A DNA stretch of 64,000 nucleotides from Galeopsis tetrahit (GCA_963675135.1 OY776129.1:73439348-73503347), one strand, 5' to 3'. Shown: positions 20,952-33,130, numbered from the stretch's first letter. Notes: generated from the letters alone by a model not told the origin. A program made the numbers and translations.

Positions 20952-21380
20952 CTATGGCTTCGGCTTTGCATGATGAGGCTCAGGCCCTAAACGAAGTTCA
21001 AGGTCTAATTCTCCATGATTTAACTCTACCTTCGTGCCCTCCACATGTTTGTCAAAACGACCTCGTTCTTCCTCCTCCGGATTTTCTTTAACATGATCAA
21101 AAGGGATTTCATCTTTTTGTGAAGTGATCAATCCTTTGCCAGGGGAGGAATCTTCAGGCGGCGGGCTGTGTTTCGTATCGACATCCAACGACAACTCTTT
21201 GAGTTTGGCCCTGTCTTTGCGGTGAATGTTCATGTGACCTCCTAATGCTTGTGCGTTTGAGAATCCTCGTTTACAGAAAGTGCACTTAAACGACTTCGTT
21301 TCGACTACGTTTTGGTCCAAACCATGGCTCCACGTGATCATATTTTCGGAAGTTTCTGAAGCTGCTGGATTGATATCCAT
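20952..21380 (-). CDS. C2H2 zinc-finger repressor, TAC1/SUPERMAN type
   Basis: Single-exon gene for 142 residues. One zinc finger with Cys33, Cys36, His49 and His53 around the plant-specific QALGGH core, FSNAQALGGHMNIHRKDR. The C-terminal LDLELRL at 125-131 is an EAR repression motif. The layout (one N-terminal finger, acidic linker, EAR at the end, no intron) matches TAC1, RABBIT EARS and SUPERMAN-like regulators that bind DNA and recruit TOPLESS co-repressors in the nucleus. The short length favours the TAC1-like group. Target genes cannot be told from sequence. A relative with the same architecture lies at 31241-31960, but the two are too diverged outside the motifs to be called a recent tandem pair. 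Confidence 0.92.
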   Translation of the reverse strand: MDINPAASETSENMITWSHGLDQNVVETKSFKCTFCKRGFSNAQALGGHMNIHRKDRAKLKELSLDVDTKHSPPPEDSSPGKGLITSQKDEIPFDHVKENPEEEERGRFDKHVEGTKVELNHGELDLELRLGPEPHHAKPKP

Positions 21381-21450
21381 TTGATGGAAATTAAATTTGA
21401 GATGAGAGACTTTTCGAGAGCTTTTACTAGTATTAATAATATTAATATTT

Positions 21451-21458
21451 TATTTATA
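21451..21458 (-). promoter_or_regulatory. TATA box of the zinc-finger gene
   Basis: TATAAATA on the minus strand, 71-78 bases upstream of the ATG at 21380, leaving room for a leader of about 40 bases. Confidence 0.5.
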
Positions 21459-22719
21459 ACTATATTTAAAAGTTAATAAATAAATTGCAAATGGTCAAAT
21501 GGTCGGTTTATTCGACTAATTTTATAGTTTAGAACGAAAAGCATAGGAAGCGTGCGTGATGTATATATATAAATTTAGTTTATATCGCGTGCCATTAAGA
21601 ATTTATCGATTAATTGGTCATAGGTGGCCGGACAGAAACATCCTTCCAAAACATGTACTACCAAATAATGCTTTTATAAAAACCTACCTGCACCTTGTAC
21701 GTACATTGTTATTTTTTTACTTTTTATCTATAGCATATTCTTTGTCTAATTGTTTCATGAATTACATTTTGTGTATTTTTCTGTTCACCAATTTCGAATT
21801 ATATTTAACACATTTACCTTTGAAGAAACTAACAATAGAAAACCAAAAAAATAAACAAAATGTAATTTTATCATTAATCAGTTAAAATTCAGCCACAAGG
21901 TGTACGTGGCCAGGCCAGCCTAGCGTTTCTTGTAGCAAAATTTAATTAAATAAACAACTACTTCAACGGATCATCTATTTAAATTTATTATTGAAATTGA
22001 TGCACGCGCGCTGAGAAAGAATACGAAGGTCAACCACAAACTTTTTTTTTAAAACGGGTTTTAGTTAATAGACTTTGTCTTGTATTATCCTGTCAAGAAA
22101 AAAAAAAGACTTTGTCTAGAATTATTTCTTTAACTTATTTCTGGAAAAAAAAAAACCTTTTGTGATCATCAGTATAATTTCATAGCATAAATTAAAGAAA
22201 TCAGTTAATGGACTTTTCGTCACCTCTTTAATTTTCTTGATTTAATTCTTTCTTACAAAGACACTCGCAATCACTACTGAGAATGCACGTTAATTAATTA
22301 GCACAATGTTTGGTGGACAAGAAACAACTTAGAAATAAAATTATATGCTGATCATTTTGTAAGTAATGCCAAGTTCTGTGCACTTAATTAGTTATATTAG
22401 ATTAATTAAGATATGAAGTTGTCTTCTCCTCTGGGAGCACAGATTAGTTGAATGCTAAATAAAGTATATATATAGAGTACTATTTAATTTCGTGGACTTG
22501 ATTCATAACTATTTAATTAATCAAGAGTTTGGTGATGTGGAACGGACTTTAGTTTTTGAAGAGATATCAGCTTTCCGAACACATGAAAAGGAACTATGTC
22601 TGTTGCATACGACTCACATAAACAGTGTCAACATTGATCATTGTTTTTTGTTTTTTAAGAGGAAGAACAATACACTATATAATATATATTGGAAGAGGTT
22701 CCCCTCCTATAAAGAAGTG
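21459..22719. other. Intergenic, AT-rich
   Basis: The frame at 22492-22803 is not called because its right part lies in a transposon end. No other feature seen. Confidence 0.45.
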
Positions 22720-22835
22720 TCACGTCGGGAGGGACCTGTCATTAAAAATCAATTTATTTTCATTATAAAAAAACGTTTAGCGAGAAAAGGTATAATGAAA
22801 TGATTCTGTCATTAAAACTCAATTTTCTTGTAGTG
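22720..22835. mobile_element. Terminus of a CACTA (EnSpm) element
   Basis: The right edge is the complement of CACTACAAGAAAATTGAG, the common plant CACTA tip. Just inside it GTCATTAAAA(A/C)TCAATTT occurs twice (near 22738 and 22808), as expected for subterminal repeats. No opposite end was found, so this is a solo or truncated end. Confidence 0.6.
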
Positions 22836-23754
22836 TTGCTTAACCTTGTTTTATAATTAAATAAGTTGAGTTCGAACGAGCTTTAATCGAGTCGAGCTCG
22901 AGTAGTTCGACCTCTTTACTCTAATTTTATCTTCTTCTTTTTTTTTTTTTTTACTTATCTAGCTTGAGTTTTAGACTATATCAAACATAAGTGTATGTTC
23001 AAATTTATTTGATATTTATGCCGAATCAAGCACAATCAAGCTTTTATTGAATAATCTTGAATCGAGTGTTGGATAATTTTGATATCATGATTTTCAACCC
23101 TACATATACTATTATAATAATGATTGGGTCATGTTAGGGTGTGGTAATTGGTATTTGGAAATGTTGTACATGTATGGATTTTTTTTTATATGGTTTAGAA
23201 CTTGCAAAAAATTCATATATGCTTTATTAAATTCAGCTAATTCTCATTTTTTAAGAAATAAGTTACATATTTTATCTATTTTTTAAAATTTTATGTTATG
23301 TCTTTTATAGTATATTTAAAAAAACACATGAATTTTAAAAAATAGGTAAAATTGTTAACTTGTTGTTTATAAAAATGAACTTAATTTAATAAATCATTGA
23401 CTTTGTACAACTTTCAACCCAAAAAAAATTCCGTCCAACATTTTTAAAATAGTGTTGAGGTTTAGTACAACTAACCCAGTTGCTATATGTGGTCCAGTGA
23501 CGTGGCAGGATATCATAGAATGGCCTTACATCAACCAACGAGACGGCAGCGTGTATAACAATAAATAATCAGGTCGCATGATATTGCGACGTCGTTCTGG
23601 AAAACGATACTTCTTTCTAAAATCCTTGTAATAACTAATTAAGTATTAACACAAAATATAATACAAGGGACAATTAATACGTGCTATATATGACAAAAAG
23701 TATACTTCCTTTAATGTATAATTTTAAATGTTTTTCTGAATTAAGACACAAATA

Positions 23755-23791
<37 letters not shown>

Positions 23792-23887
23792 GATTTCAAA
23801 CATAAGATATGGGATTCATTTAACATATTCATGATTTTATAAAACTCAAAGTTTTATAATCATATTTAAAAATATATATATATAATT
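22836..23887. other. Intergenic with microsatellite
   Basis: Contains GAGTCGAGCTCGAGTAG-type sequence near 22890 reminiscent of hAT MITEs, and a pure TA dinucleotide run at 23761-23789. No gene seen. Confidence 0.5.
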
Positions 23888-24006
23888 AACTCAAATATTG
23901 CGGTGTAACTCTATTTCAAAATTTACCTACTTATTTACTTTTAACTGGTGTTTGTTATTTATTAACTCAAATATTACGGTGTAACTCTATTTCAAAATTT
24001 ACCTAC
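23888..24006. repeat. 76-bp tandem duplication, second copy split by a LINE
   Basis: AACTCAAATATT(G/A)CGGTG opens copies at 23888 and 23964. The first copy is complete (76 bp). The second stops at TTTACCTAC (24006) and resumes after the LINE at 24889 with TTATTTACTTTTAACTGG. The tandem duplication therefore predates the LINE insertion. Confidence 0.85.
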
Positions 24007-24750
24007 ACATGGAGGTGGACATGGAGATGGAGAAGGACATTATTTGATAGGGAACTAACTTCTTTTAATGAGTTGATATGTGTGCTGGACAGGTTTAATC
24101 CTACAAATGGAATCGAAGACTCGTGGAAATGGAATGCATCCAACACAGGGAAGTTCTCCACCAAAGCAACGTACTCGACCTTGTTCAACCTATGCCAATA
24201 CACCCGACCGGACGATAGGCTGATTCAAGGATTCAAAAACATTTGGAAGAATTTTGCCCCCTCAAAAGTTAAGGCTCATGCATGGAGGTTACTATGGGGA
24301 AGACTGCCAACACGCTCCAACCTCAGAAGAAGAAACATCCTAAACCAGAATGATGACCTAAGGTGCGTACTATGTGGTGAAAGTGAAGAGACTGAGAAAC
24401 ACGTCTTCCTGGAATGCCCCAAAGCATACCAAGTGTGGATGGAATGTATGAATTGGCTCAAGATACAGTCAGCACTGCCGCCAAACACACTAGATAATTT
24501 CCTAAGTTTTGGAGGCCTGATCAAAGGAAGAAACGGGAAGAAGACCGCTACATGCATATGGCTCTGTGTGGTATGGCTCATATGGAAATGGAGAAACGCA
24601 ATCCTCTTCAGAAACGAGATCTTCTCGGTCACAAAGATTAAGGAGGAGATAAGGGCAAGACTTTGGAGTTGGATCACAATCAAATATCCTATTAGAGGCA
24701 CCTCATCCTTCAGGACCTGGGTGACAGATCCAATAAAGTGCTTGGTTTGA
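24007..24750 (+). pseudogene. LINE ORF2 C-terminus: reverse transcriptase zinc-binding domain
   Basis: Open in one frame from the truncated left end to a stop at 24748-24750. It reads WRWRRTLFDRELTSFNELIC, then a zf-RVT domain: WKWNASNTGKFSTKATY, FAPSKVKAHAWRLLWGRLPT, the zinc ligands in RCVLCGESEETEKHVFLECP, and WLCVVWLIWKWRN. These are hallmarks of plant L1 LINE ORF2 tails. Endonuclease and reverse transcriptase are absent. The lack of any stop within about 740 bases suggests a young copy. It makes no functional enzyme. Confidence 0.9.
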
Positions 24751-24875
24751 GACATCATGTAATGTAACATAACCTTTTACTGCTTTCTCTTAATTGATGA
24801 GTTCTGTACACTTTTCGGGTATTTCTTGTACCCAATATTAATAAAATTCCTTTACCGATCAAAAAAAAAAATAAA
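24007..24875 (+). mobile_element. 5'-truncated LINE with 13-bp target duplication
   Basis: The flanks 23994-24006 and 24876-24888 are identical (AAAATTTACCTAC). The left end enters mid-ORF and the right end is an A-rich tail (runs of A interrupted by T), the signature of an L1-type element copied by target-primed reverse transcription and cut short at its 5' end. Confidence 0.88.
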
Positions 24876-24888
24876 AAAATTTACCTAC

Positions 24889-25747
24889 TTATTTACTTTT
24901 AACTGGTGTTTGTTATTTAAATAGTAAAAGTGGTTAATCAGTATACAATTTGGTAAGAAAAAACAAGACTAAATTAAAGATTTAACTTATCCTTATCTCA
25001 CAATGCATGCACTTTGAGGTCATCTATGAATACGACCAAACGCGCGCATGTTTACATTAATCTCTATTAAGGTTACAAGTGTGCATGCCGTCAAATTAAT
25101 TAGTAATTGTTTCGTTGCTTATGTCTTTTACGAATTATGAACTCAATCGATAGTTGGTTTGCATAATGTGAAGAATAACAACTAAAACAAGTACTCTAAC
25201 TAATACTACCACTTATTGTATTTATTGTTATTATTCACACATAAACAACGTCAACATAACAAATATATATGGATGCCCCGTTTTCGGTTAGAATCCACAT
25301 TTCAATTGAATTTTGCACGAAACAATTTCATGCATCATATAAATCAGTATTTCACTTTAAGATATATGCATTTTAAAATATAACTGAGTTGGGTATTCAC
25401 AAGCACATGAACATGAGAGCCAATTCTTTTCAAATTTAAAATGAAATTAAGTTACTAAAAAGAGTAAAATCTCATCTATGGCGGGTCGACTCACTTTCAT
25501 TAAATCAGTGTTGTTGTTCTCTTTCCACTAAAATTAGCCTTCAAATATGTTTCCTTTGGGGATGAGAATAATAATAACTTAAAAAATCAATATATAGGTT
25601 AAGCGGGAGAGAGTGTGTACTATTGTTCAAGGACAGATAACTGGATTTTTCCTAAAAAAATATTTTTCACACGTACTACTTTAATTTATCTTCAACTTCA
25701 AATTTTCACATTTTATCTAAATAATTGATTTTTCTTAAATTTGTGTT
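24889..25747. other. Intergenic, AT-rich
   Basis: Remainder of the 76-bp repeat at the left edge, otherwise nothing recognised. Confidence 0.5.
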
Positions 25748-25912
25748 CAATCCAAATAAAAATTGCGAGAGTATAAAAATGGACATATGGAGTATCATAT
25801 AATTTTAAATAATGTGTGTACATATAGTATCAATCCAAATAAAAATCGCGGAGTATACAAATGGACATATGGAGTATTATATAAAATAAAATAATGTGTG
25901 TACATATAGTAT
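25748..25912. repeat. 83-bp tandem duplication
   Basis: CAATCCAAATAAAAAT begins copies at 25748 and 25831. Both end in GTGTGTACATATAGTAT. A few substitutions separate them. Confidence 0.85.
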
Positions 25913-25954
25913 ACGGAGTATTTTATATTAAGACGTGCATTTTCCCATAATAAT

Positions 25955-26009
25955 ATCAGATTTTTATATAGACCCATCCGTTTTATCTGGGTCTATGTGA
26001 AAATCTGAT
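25955..26009. repeat. Imperfect hairpin at the left flank of a MULE-like element
   Basis: ATCAGATTTTTATATAGACCCA pairs with a near-complement ending ATCTGAT, around a loop CCGTTTTATC-like centre. It overlaps the poorly defined left boundary of the next element and may be a small foldback inserted there. Confidence 0.6.
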
Positions 26010-27026
26010 AGATACTCCTCCAGCTTTGTTTAATGCATTTCCCTTCCATTTATTAATTAAATATGTATATAAAATATCATATTTATCACTTTAGTAAAAT
26101 AGGTTAGATAGATACACTTCTCAAAATCTTAACCCTAATTCTTAACTCTAACCCTAATTTCAAATAAAGCAGCTGTCGTAGCCGCTGCCGACGGCCAATC
26201 CAAATAATTCTAAAATTTTGAAAAAAAAAAAAAAAAAACTAAGAAATCATAGAAAAAACACATTTTTTTCGACAAACCAGTGTCGATCGACACTGGTTTG
26301 TCGACCATAGATTATATTGTCGACCAAAATCACTCCAGTCGACAACATTTTACCGAATGAATTTTTTTTAAAAAAATCTTCATTTTTAACAAGATATTGT
26401 CGACCATAAACATTGTGATCTAGAACAATTTGTCGACCTACCTTATGGTCGACAAGAAATTGTCAAAAATGGAAAAAAAAAAAAACCTTACTTGTTTCGC
26501 GAAATCGCAAAAAAAGAGGTAGAAGTCGTTGGGGGAGAAGGTTGGGGAAGGACGAGGCGGCGATGCCGCTTCCTATTGTAGACATTAAAAAAAAAAACAG
26601 AAATGGAGGGAGGGCTTGGGCGCAGCCGATGCAAGCGCGGCGAGGGGGGGAAGAGGGAGCGCGCAGGGCGGCGGGGGTTGGCTGCGATGCGGCGTTGTGT
26701 GGCCGACCTCCATGGCCGCCTCAAATCTGAAATTAAAAAAAAATAAAGAAGAAGAAGAAAAGAGGGAAAAGAGATGGTGGCGGGCAACACAGGGAGGCTG
26801 GGGCGATGGGCGGCGACGACGACAGAGCCTGGAAAGATGTTGGGGGAAGAAAGGTTTAGAGTTTAAATGGAGAAGAAAGAAGGGGGTGTGTATTTATCCT
26901 ATAAAATTTTAAGAGAAAGGGTATAATAAGTAAATTGAGGGAGGTACACCTATCTTAAATGTATGTGTAGAGGGTGTGTATTGGGGGCGTGCATTAATCA
27001 AAGCTGGAGGGGTATATACTCACGCC
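26010..27026. mobile_element. Non-autonomous MULE-like element, family 2
   Basis: The left side reads ACTCCTCCAGCTTTGTTTAA and the right side is the complement of ACCCCTCCAGCTTTGATTAA. The right tip, read inward, is GGCGTGAGTATATACCCCTC, matching GGCGCAGGCTATATAACCCT at the left tip of the 44902-50260 element. The exact left tip is eroded, so the target duplication (expected 9 bp, TTAAGATAA on the right) cannot be shown. Inside are a cluster of GTCGAC-containing palindromes and a GC-rich block at 26520-26830 that resembles gene 5' ends but has no convincing ORF. Confidence 0.6.
26270..26303. repeat. Perfect 34-bp palindrome
   Basis: CGACAAACCAGTGTCGA is followed at once by its exact reverse complement, with no spacer. 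The same 17-mer opens the related block at 45160-45340. Several further GTCGAC sites follow to 26453. Confidence 0.95.
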
Positions 27027-27035
27027 TTAAGATAA

Positions 27036-30000
27036 AGTCCACTCTTCACTTATGTTGTTGGAAATGGGCCTTTTAATATCAGCAGATGGGCCTGTTAAGG
27101 GAGCTCTGTACTCCATAAAAAAAAAAAATCAACATAAGAATGATTAAGAAAAATTATTTATCTTTATAAAAAAAAATCAAATACTTATACGGAGTACTTT
27201 TTTTTATTTTGAAATTATATTGTATTTTCTTTTAAACTCCACAAATAAAATTTCTTAATCATTCATTGAGTACTTCAACATCCACTGTCCACTGACCATG
27301 ACCACTGTCTTTACTTTCACAGCTTTAAAATGATTTTTTTTTTTTTTATAAATTTTATTTTTACAATATTTTTAATTTTATAAAAATGTCATTACTTTTT
27401 TTTACACATACACAAAATTCAACTCATTTTTTTACTTTATACATAAAACCTTACAAAGATTATTCCTCAAAATCCACACTAAATTCATTTTTTTTTTATT
27501 TTGTGTGTCACACTTCACGTTAGAAGGAGAGAGTATTTAACGACACATCTTGAGTTGGCATTAATGGATTAAATTAACTTATTTTACATCTTAATTATCC
27601 AACTTTACCTATTGTTTAAATATCATATATTGGACCTTTTTTTATGTGGATTCTAAATCTAACTTATAAAATGCATATTAAGAAGAATTAGATCAATTCA
27701 TAAATTGCAACAAGAATTTATTTTTCAAGAAAAAAAACTCCCGATAATTCGTATTTCGTAAATATACCACATTATAATTGCTAGAGATCTGCTCAGAGTT
27801 AATTCTTTCTTTTCAAATTGAAATGGTTAATTGTAATATCAATTTTGTGGAAATACTCTCTTAATTCTGGCTTCTGATTTGTTTGAGAATCATTATTATT
27901 GAATCGAGCTTCTAAATTTTGTGATATTTTCTCGATTTTTCTTGTTCGTGTTTCTTACTAAAAAAATAATCTTCCGATCTATTAATAATTGTTGGCTTAT
28001 TACTATTCCCCGCAAGATAACCATGATCATGAAGTTTCATCTAAACAAACAATAAAATCGATTCATTCCTTTAGTTTGAGGACTATTGCACGGATTATTG
28101 CAGGCAGGAGAGTATAACATTGTGCATGTAGGGGAAAAAAATATATGTGTCGTAATTCTTTATTTTTATTCGATATAGTATTTTAACTCCCTTCGTCCCA
28201 CAACTGTTTGCGCAATTTCTTTATTTATTAATCTCATAATTATTTGTACACCTTAAAAATGAAATTTCTTCATAATCTTCACCCTCGCGCATATTATTAC
28301 TCTTACACTCATTTCAACCGATCTCTTTATTTTATTTATTTAATTAACTTTACAAAATTACCCCTCCAATTTTTTTTAAAGAGTGCCTGAGCAAGTAATT
28401 TTATAACTGATGTACCCATTAAAAAAAAAAACTCTCCCTTATTCTTTATTATTTTTTAGTTAATATTAAAAAAAAAAATTGGGACATAGTAACCTCTTAT
28501 TTATATAATCTCGGACAATATCGTCAATGTCATGCAAATATACTCACAGCTCAGCTGTCACATAAACTATAAACAATTTCAGAACCCAACAGCTAAATTC
28601 TGATTCAATATTCTGTAAGCAATTCATACTTTAATAAATATATTAATTATCTTGGAAGTATCAAATATATTCTAAAATGAGTAACACACCCCACAGCTGG
28701 TAGGAAGGAATTACTCCCCTCATTATTCTTTTCAATAGAATTCCCCTTGTAACTCGTAATGGAGTAATTAATTAGCTCTCTCTCATATATATTAGTAATA
28801 TATATTAATTTTATGAGAAGGTAACTAGCCAGCAGACATCTGCATGAAAACCCATGTGGCTTCACAGAAAAACTTCACTTAAATCTCTCTGCATTCCATC
28901 AGAAGGAGTTAAATCTACTCAAAGAAGACAAACAATACCAAAAATCCAATAAAAACCCTTTTAGTACTTGTACAGAATTTCGACAAAATCGAAGTGAACC
29001 AAATGTCTGTTTCCAAGTAATTAATTAACACCTAGACGTAAAAGACAAGGGAAAATCAAGAAAAATCACGGATACAAATCTGACTATATATATATCAACT
29101 TACTAATACTTTAATTTTAACAATAATTCTTTGATAAGCCCTATAATATAGGTATAGTAAATTTACCATAGCAACTCTTCATATATTTATGCTAAATGAT
29201 GATATAATTTTTTAAATCTAACAACTACAGAACCTTTTTTAAAAATTTTATGCAAAAATTCTTACAAGTATTAATAGTTTTATAAATATATTAAATATAT
29301 TTAGAAACTTTTAACTCTTTTACATTTTTTTAAATGTCATCAATTTAATTTTACAAAATATTAATGATTATCATTCTAATAATATTAATGTAATATTAAT
29401 TTCATAAATAAATAATTGATTCCGATAGAAATGTACGAAAGGAAAGATATAGGAATGAACAAAAGATATGCAAATTATTTAGTGGTGACAAGAACACAAA
29501 TACTTTGTACTTATATTTTGAATAATAATTAAATTAAAATAAAAAGTCAATTAAAAAGGTTTGATTTTATTTTTTATTTAATTTTACCATTTGACTAATT
29601 AGATACAGATTAGAGACCGTCAAATTTTGTATGGGATCTTAAATTCAAATTTCGTGTACCACCTTGTCTCGTTTTATATCGGGGAGAAAAAATTGACTGA
29701 TTAGAGACTATGGTATTCGTATCTAAAACTCTCGAAACTAGAAGTCATATCTAATTTGTTTATAATGTGAGACGGTTTTATTTTCAGTTTCAAATCTTAA
29801 ATTTTTTAACAAATCTGTATTTAATCCGTACCTATTAGAGACGGATTAAATGCATGTCCCTGAATTTAGGTATCAAAATCAGTTTTTTTTTTTAAGTGAA
29901 AATCGACTTAGATTGGTTACATAGGTATATTAATAAAGACATAAAGTAAGTAACCTTTTAATAATTTTGAACAGCTAGCTAGCTAGGGTTTGATCGATAA

Positions 30001-31240
30001 GGGATATTATAACTAGACATTCTTTATTAATTTATTCTAAATAGATACAGAGGAAGAAACAAAAATAGGCGTAGTTAGCGCCATGATGCAATAATTAATA
30101 ATAGTAATATTTATTCTTTGATAATAGAAAAGGGTATGTGTGGAATACTTAAATGGATTGATTCCTTATAGTTGGTGGCAAATTTGGAAGGATTGATAAA
30201 GGAAGAGTGTAAAGTGAGAGAGAAGCATAATTGCATGGACCAGTGTGATCGATGGTGATGATAATAAAACCAACCAAAAGGGAATCCATGTTGTCTTCTC
30301 TCTGACTTATCTTCACTATCAAAAAAATCAACTCTACCTATGTCTTTCTTGTTGGGCGTTACTAAATTTACATATTAATTTAATGAATTAATTCATTCTG
30401 CAGAGATGATGGATGATGGATCCAATTAATTATTATTAAGTAACACATTATAATTGTCATTGATCAGGTAATGAGTACTAGGAAAAAGTGCTTGATTTAT
30501 TGCATGTTCTATATATAGTCGCTGTATAATGTTACATTAATTGATTACAAAATGATCAAAAAAACATAAATGTAGTCCTCAATTAGCTAGGCAAGCAATT
30601 AAGATTTTTAACTGTGAGTTGCAGATTTCGAGATATGTGAAGGTTCATGACACGGATCGTGTATTTTCTACAAAATTTAAAATTATGTACAACAATTACT
30701 CTCATATGTTAACAGATCGAATTCAACATAACTTAATTAAACTAAATAGTTGTCAGCTAATGTGATTTTATGAACACTTACAATTTATTCAAGCATACGT
30801 ATATATGCATGAATTATAGATGTAGTAGCATAGAATTAATATTATACACCTTTTTGTACTAATTAAGATAAAAAAACTGAGATGACTTCTCATGTCACTT
30901 GTGCACCTTTTTGTAACATGAAATATTTGTCCACAGATGATGATACATCATTTGACAAAATTTAACTGTCATGTATTTGCAAGCCAACTGCTTTATATAT
31001 ATTGATGTATACACAAATTAATTTTCTCTGATATACAAGCTGTAATCGTTCTGATCATAGTAATGAGTAGCATTTGATACAATACTAGCCAAAATTCAAA
31101 TAACAAAAGTCATATACAATCATAATGTTGAAGAAATTGAAGTGGCCTTTATATAATTTGCATATAAATTCTTGCCAAAATTAAGAAAGAACACATACAA
31201 ACTACTAATCAAGCAAATCAAATATATAGTTCAATTTAAT
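27036..31240. other. Long AT-rich intergenic region
   Basis: No gene recognised in 4.2 kb. Weak remnants: a MITE-like stretch at about 28185-28420 opening CTCCCTTCGTCCCACAACTG without a matching right end, and CACTA-like subterminal words (TAGAGACGGATT and similar) between 29590 and 29850. The rest looks like unique AT-rich DNA. Confidence 0.5.
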
Positions 31241-31960
31241 TCATTTATCAATCGTGGTACGTTTTACTTCACCTTGGCCGGGAGCGTTCCCTAGCCTAAG
31301 CTCAAGATCCAATTCTTCCTCAACTGTAGCTCCAATCGAGGGTTTTGCCTCGATTTTCCTCCTCTTGCAACTAGCGACTTCCTCGTCGCTAGTTTGAGTT
31401 TGGTCATTAACGACGACTAAACTCAAGCTCTTGGACACATCCACTTCGGTGACACAATTATCAGCCCTAGATTCCGGATCAATGGCGCTCCGTTTCTTGT
31501 GGGTGGTTTCCACGCCACGATCTCGTTTCTCGGAGAGGAAACTAGACCACGATGGAGGAGGATGTGATGATGGATTAGGGTTATCGAACAAGAAAGTAGT
31601 AGCATCGAAGGTGGATGTACAAACTTGGGGTTGAGGTGGTACAAGAAGAAGATGATTAGTTGGAGAAGTACTGGAATTAGGCTGCTGTTTCAATCTAGCC
31701 CTATCTCTTCTGTGAACATTCATATGGCCCCCTAAAGCTTGAGCAGATTTGAATTCTCTTCTGCAAAAACTGCAAGAATAAGACCTAGGAGGCCAAACAC
31801 ATGACCCTCCAAGTGCCCCGCCAGCAGCATCTTCTGCAAAAGCTTGTTCCTCCCATGAATCTCCATATGGAGCCATGCCTACTGCAGGTACTGTAAGAGT
31901 ACAACGATTCGGATCCGGTTTCGCCGACTTTGCCCACATCCAATATCTTGCTTGCTCCAT
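31241..31960 (-). CDS. SUPERMAN-like C2H2 zinc-finger repressor
   Basis: Single-exon gene for 239 residues. One finger with Cys63, Cys66, His79 and His83: YSCSFCRREFKSAQALGGH followed by MNVHRRDRARL. The preceding WPPRS and this finger are typical of the SUPERMAN/RABBIT EARS/ZFP10-11 group. A basic cluster KRRK at 199-202 may be a nuclear localisation signal, and LDLELRL at 217-223 is an EAR repression motif. The linker is rich in Ser and Pro. Family members repress transcription in flower and organ-boundary development; the specific role is unknown. The ATG is chosen as the first in the open frame. TATATATA directly abuts the ATG and is unlikely to be the core promoter. Confidence 0.93.
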   Translation of the reverse strand: MEQARYWMWAKSAKPDPNRCTLTVPAVGMAPYGDSWEEQAFAEDAAGGALGGSCVWPPRSYSCSFCRREFKSAQALGGHMNVHRRDRARLKQQPNSSTSPTNHLLLVPPQPQVCTSTFDATTFLFDNPNPSSHPPPSWSSFLSEKRDRGVETTHKKRSAIDPESRADNCVTEVDVSKSLSLVVVNDQTQTSDEEVASCKRRKIEAKPSIGATVEEELDLELRLGNAPGQGEVKRTTIDK

Positions 31961-32887
31961 ATATATAAAAATTGTTGACTAATTAATGATGGAATTAGCT
32001 GCAAATCAGGTTTATTATCAAGGAAGAAAGAAAATGAGATATTGGGGTGAGTAATTATAATGAATGACAAGTACTCTACATCTGATTTTAATGAGGAGAA
32101 TTAACTTTTACATACATAGGAATAGATATTGAGGGAAAATTGAATTGAGATGAAATGAAATGAAATCCTACTGAAGAAGAGGAAGAAGGTATAGTAGGGG
32201 GGGGTGGGCACTCTAACTTTTTGGCTCTTTCATGCATCTACTATTTTTTTAAATTTTAATTTGTTACTATAGACTTATATAATTAATTAATTAGAGTGGC
32301 TGTGCTGTGGATGCCAAAATGTTGTATCGTTATGAAATTTCTTGGTAGAGTATATATGGAGACAAAATTTTCTACTATGTGGGCCCGGCTCTTGCTGTAT
32401 ACGGCCATTTAGTGCGTGGAAATTGGATACAAACTAAGATTTGATGATGATAGCTAGGATCGAGTTTAATTTGTAAGATTCTTCTTGCATTGTCGTGTGA
32501 TAGTCTACTTTTATTTCAATCATATATAACTATGCTGTGCTGATCGAGATTCAATACATGCCTACAAGTACAAATATCGTCGGTCGAGGCTAGGGTATGG
32601 GATCGGACCTTTCAAATGTTAATCGTAGTCACAATTTGTTCATCCATATATAACCTGCAAAATGATGATCCTCGAAATTCAAATTAATTAAATAAGAGGT
32701 AATTGATTTAGAGTTTTAACTCATTTATTGTGTATATTTAATTGCAAAATTAGTCTTATCTCCGTAAAAAAATGGATGTAAACTGTTAGTTTGCAAAACT
32801 ATATATAGTACCACAAAAATTCATATAATTAATGTGACTATTTTTGTAATAAATCCTAATGAAGTAAGGAGAGGGAAAGATCTCTTA
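31961..32887. other. Upstream region of the SUPERMAN-like gene
   Basis: Includes a G-run (GGGGGGGTGGG) near 32197 and AT-rich DNA. No further feature seen. Confidence 0.45.
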
Positions 32888-33127
32888 GGCTGCGTTTGGT
32901 TGGGTGGATTTGGACTTATGAATTTCAAATTCACAATCCAAATTCATTCTACATGTTTGGATTATGAATGGATTTCAAATACTTAAATTTGTGTACACAC
33001 ACTTTTTAGTTAAAATTGAGAAAGATTTCAAATGCTCACTAAAATCATGTCATTTGAAATCCATCCATTTTTAAATCCTTTCATTGAAATACCTCCTCAA
33101 ATCAAATCCTCTCATCCAAACACAACC
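32888..33127. mobile_element. Tourist-type MITE (PIF/Harbinger), 240 bp
   Basis: Left end GGCTGCGTTTGGTTGGG and right end complementary to GGTTGTGTTTGGATGAG, flanked by TTA at 32885-32887 and 33128-33130. TTA/TAA duplication plus a GTTTGG-rich tip is diagnostic of the PIF/Harbinger group. The PIF element at 58844-64000 has a different tip and is not obviously its source. Confidence 0.88.
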
Positions 33128-33130
33128 TTA

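Noticed and set aside
22492..22803. 103-codon frame as a small gene
   Set aside because: Its right third lies in a CACTA terminus and the composition is not gene-like.
26542..26912. GC-rich frames on both strands as genes
   Set aside because: Low-complexity Arg/Gly/Pro products in all frames, located inside a MULE-like element; no domain or splice pattern.
20952..31960. The two zinc-finger genes as a recent tandem duplication
   Set aside because: They share only the finger and EAR motifs common to the family and differ in length and linker; 10 kb of unrelated DNA separates them.
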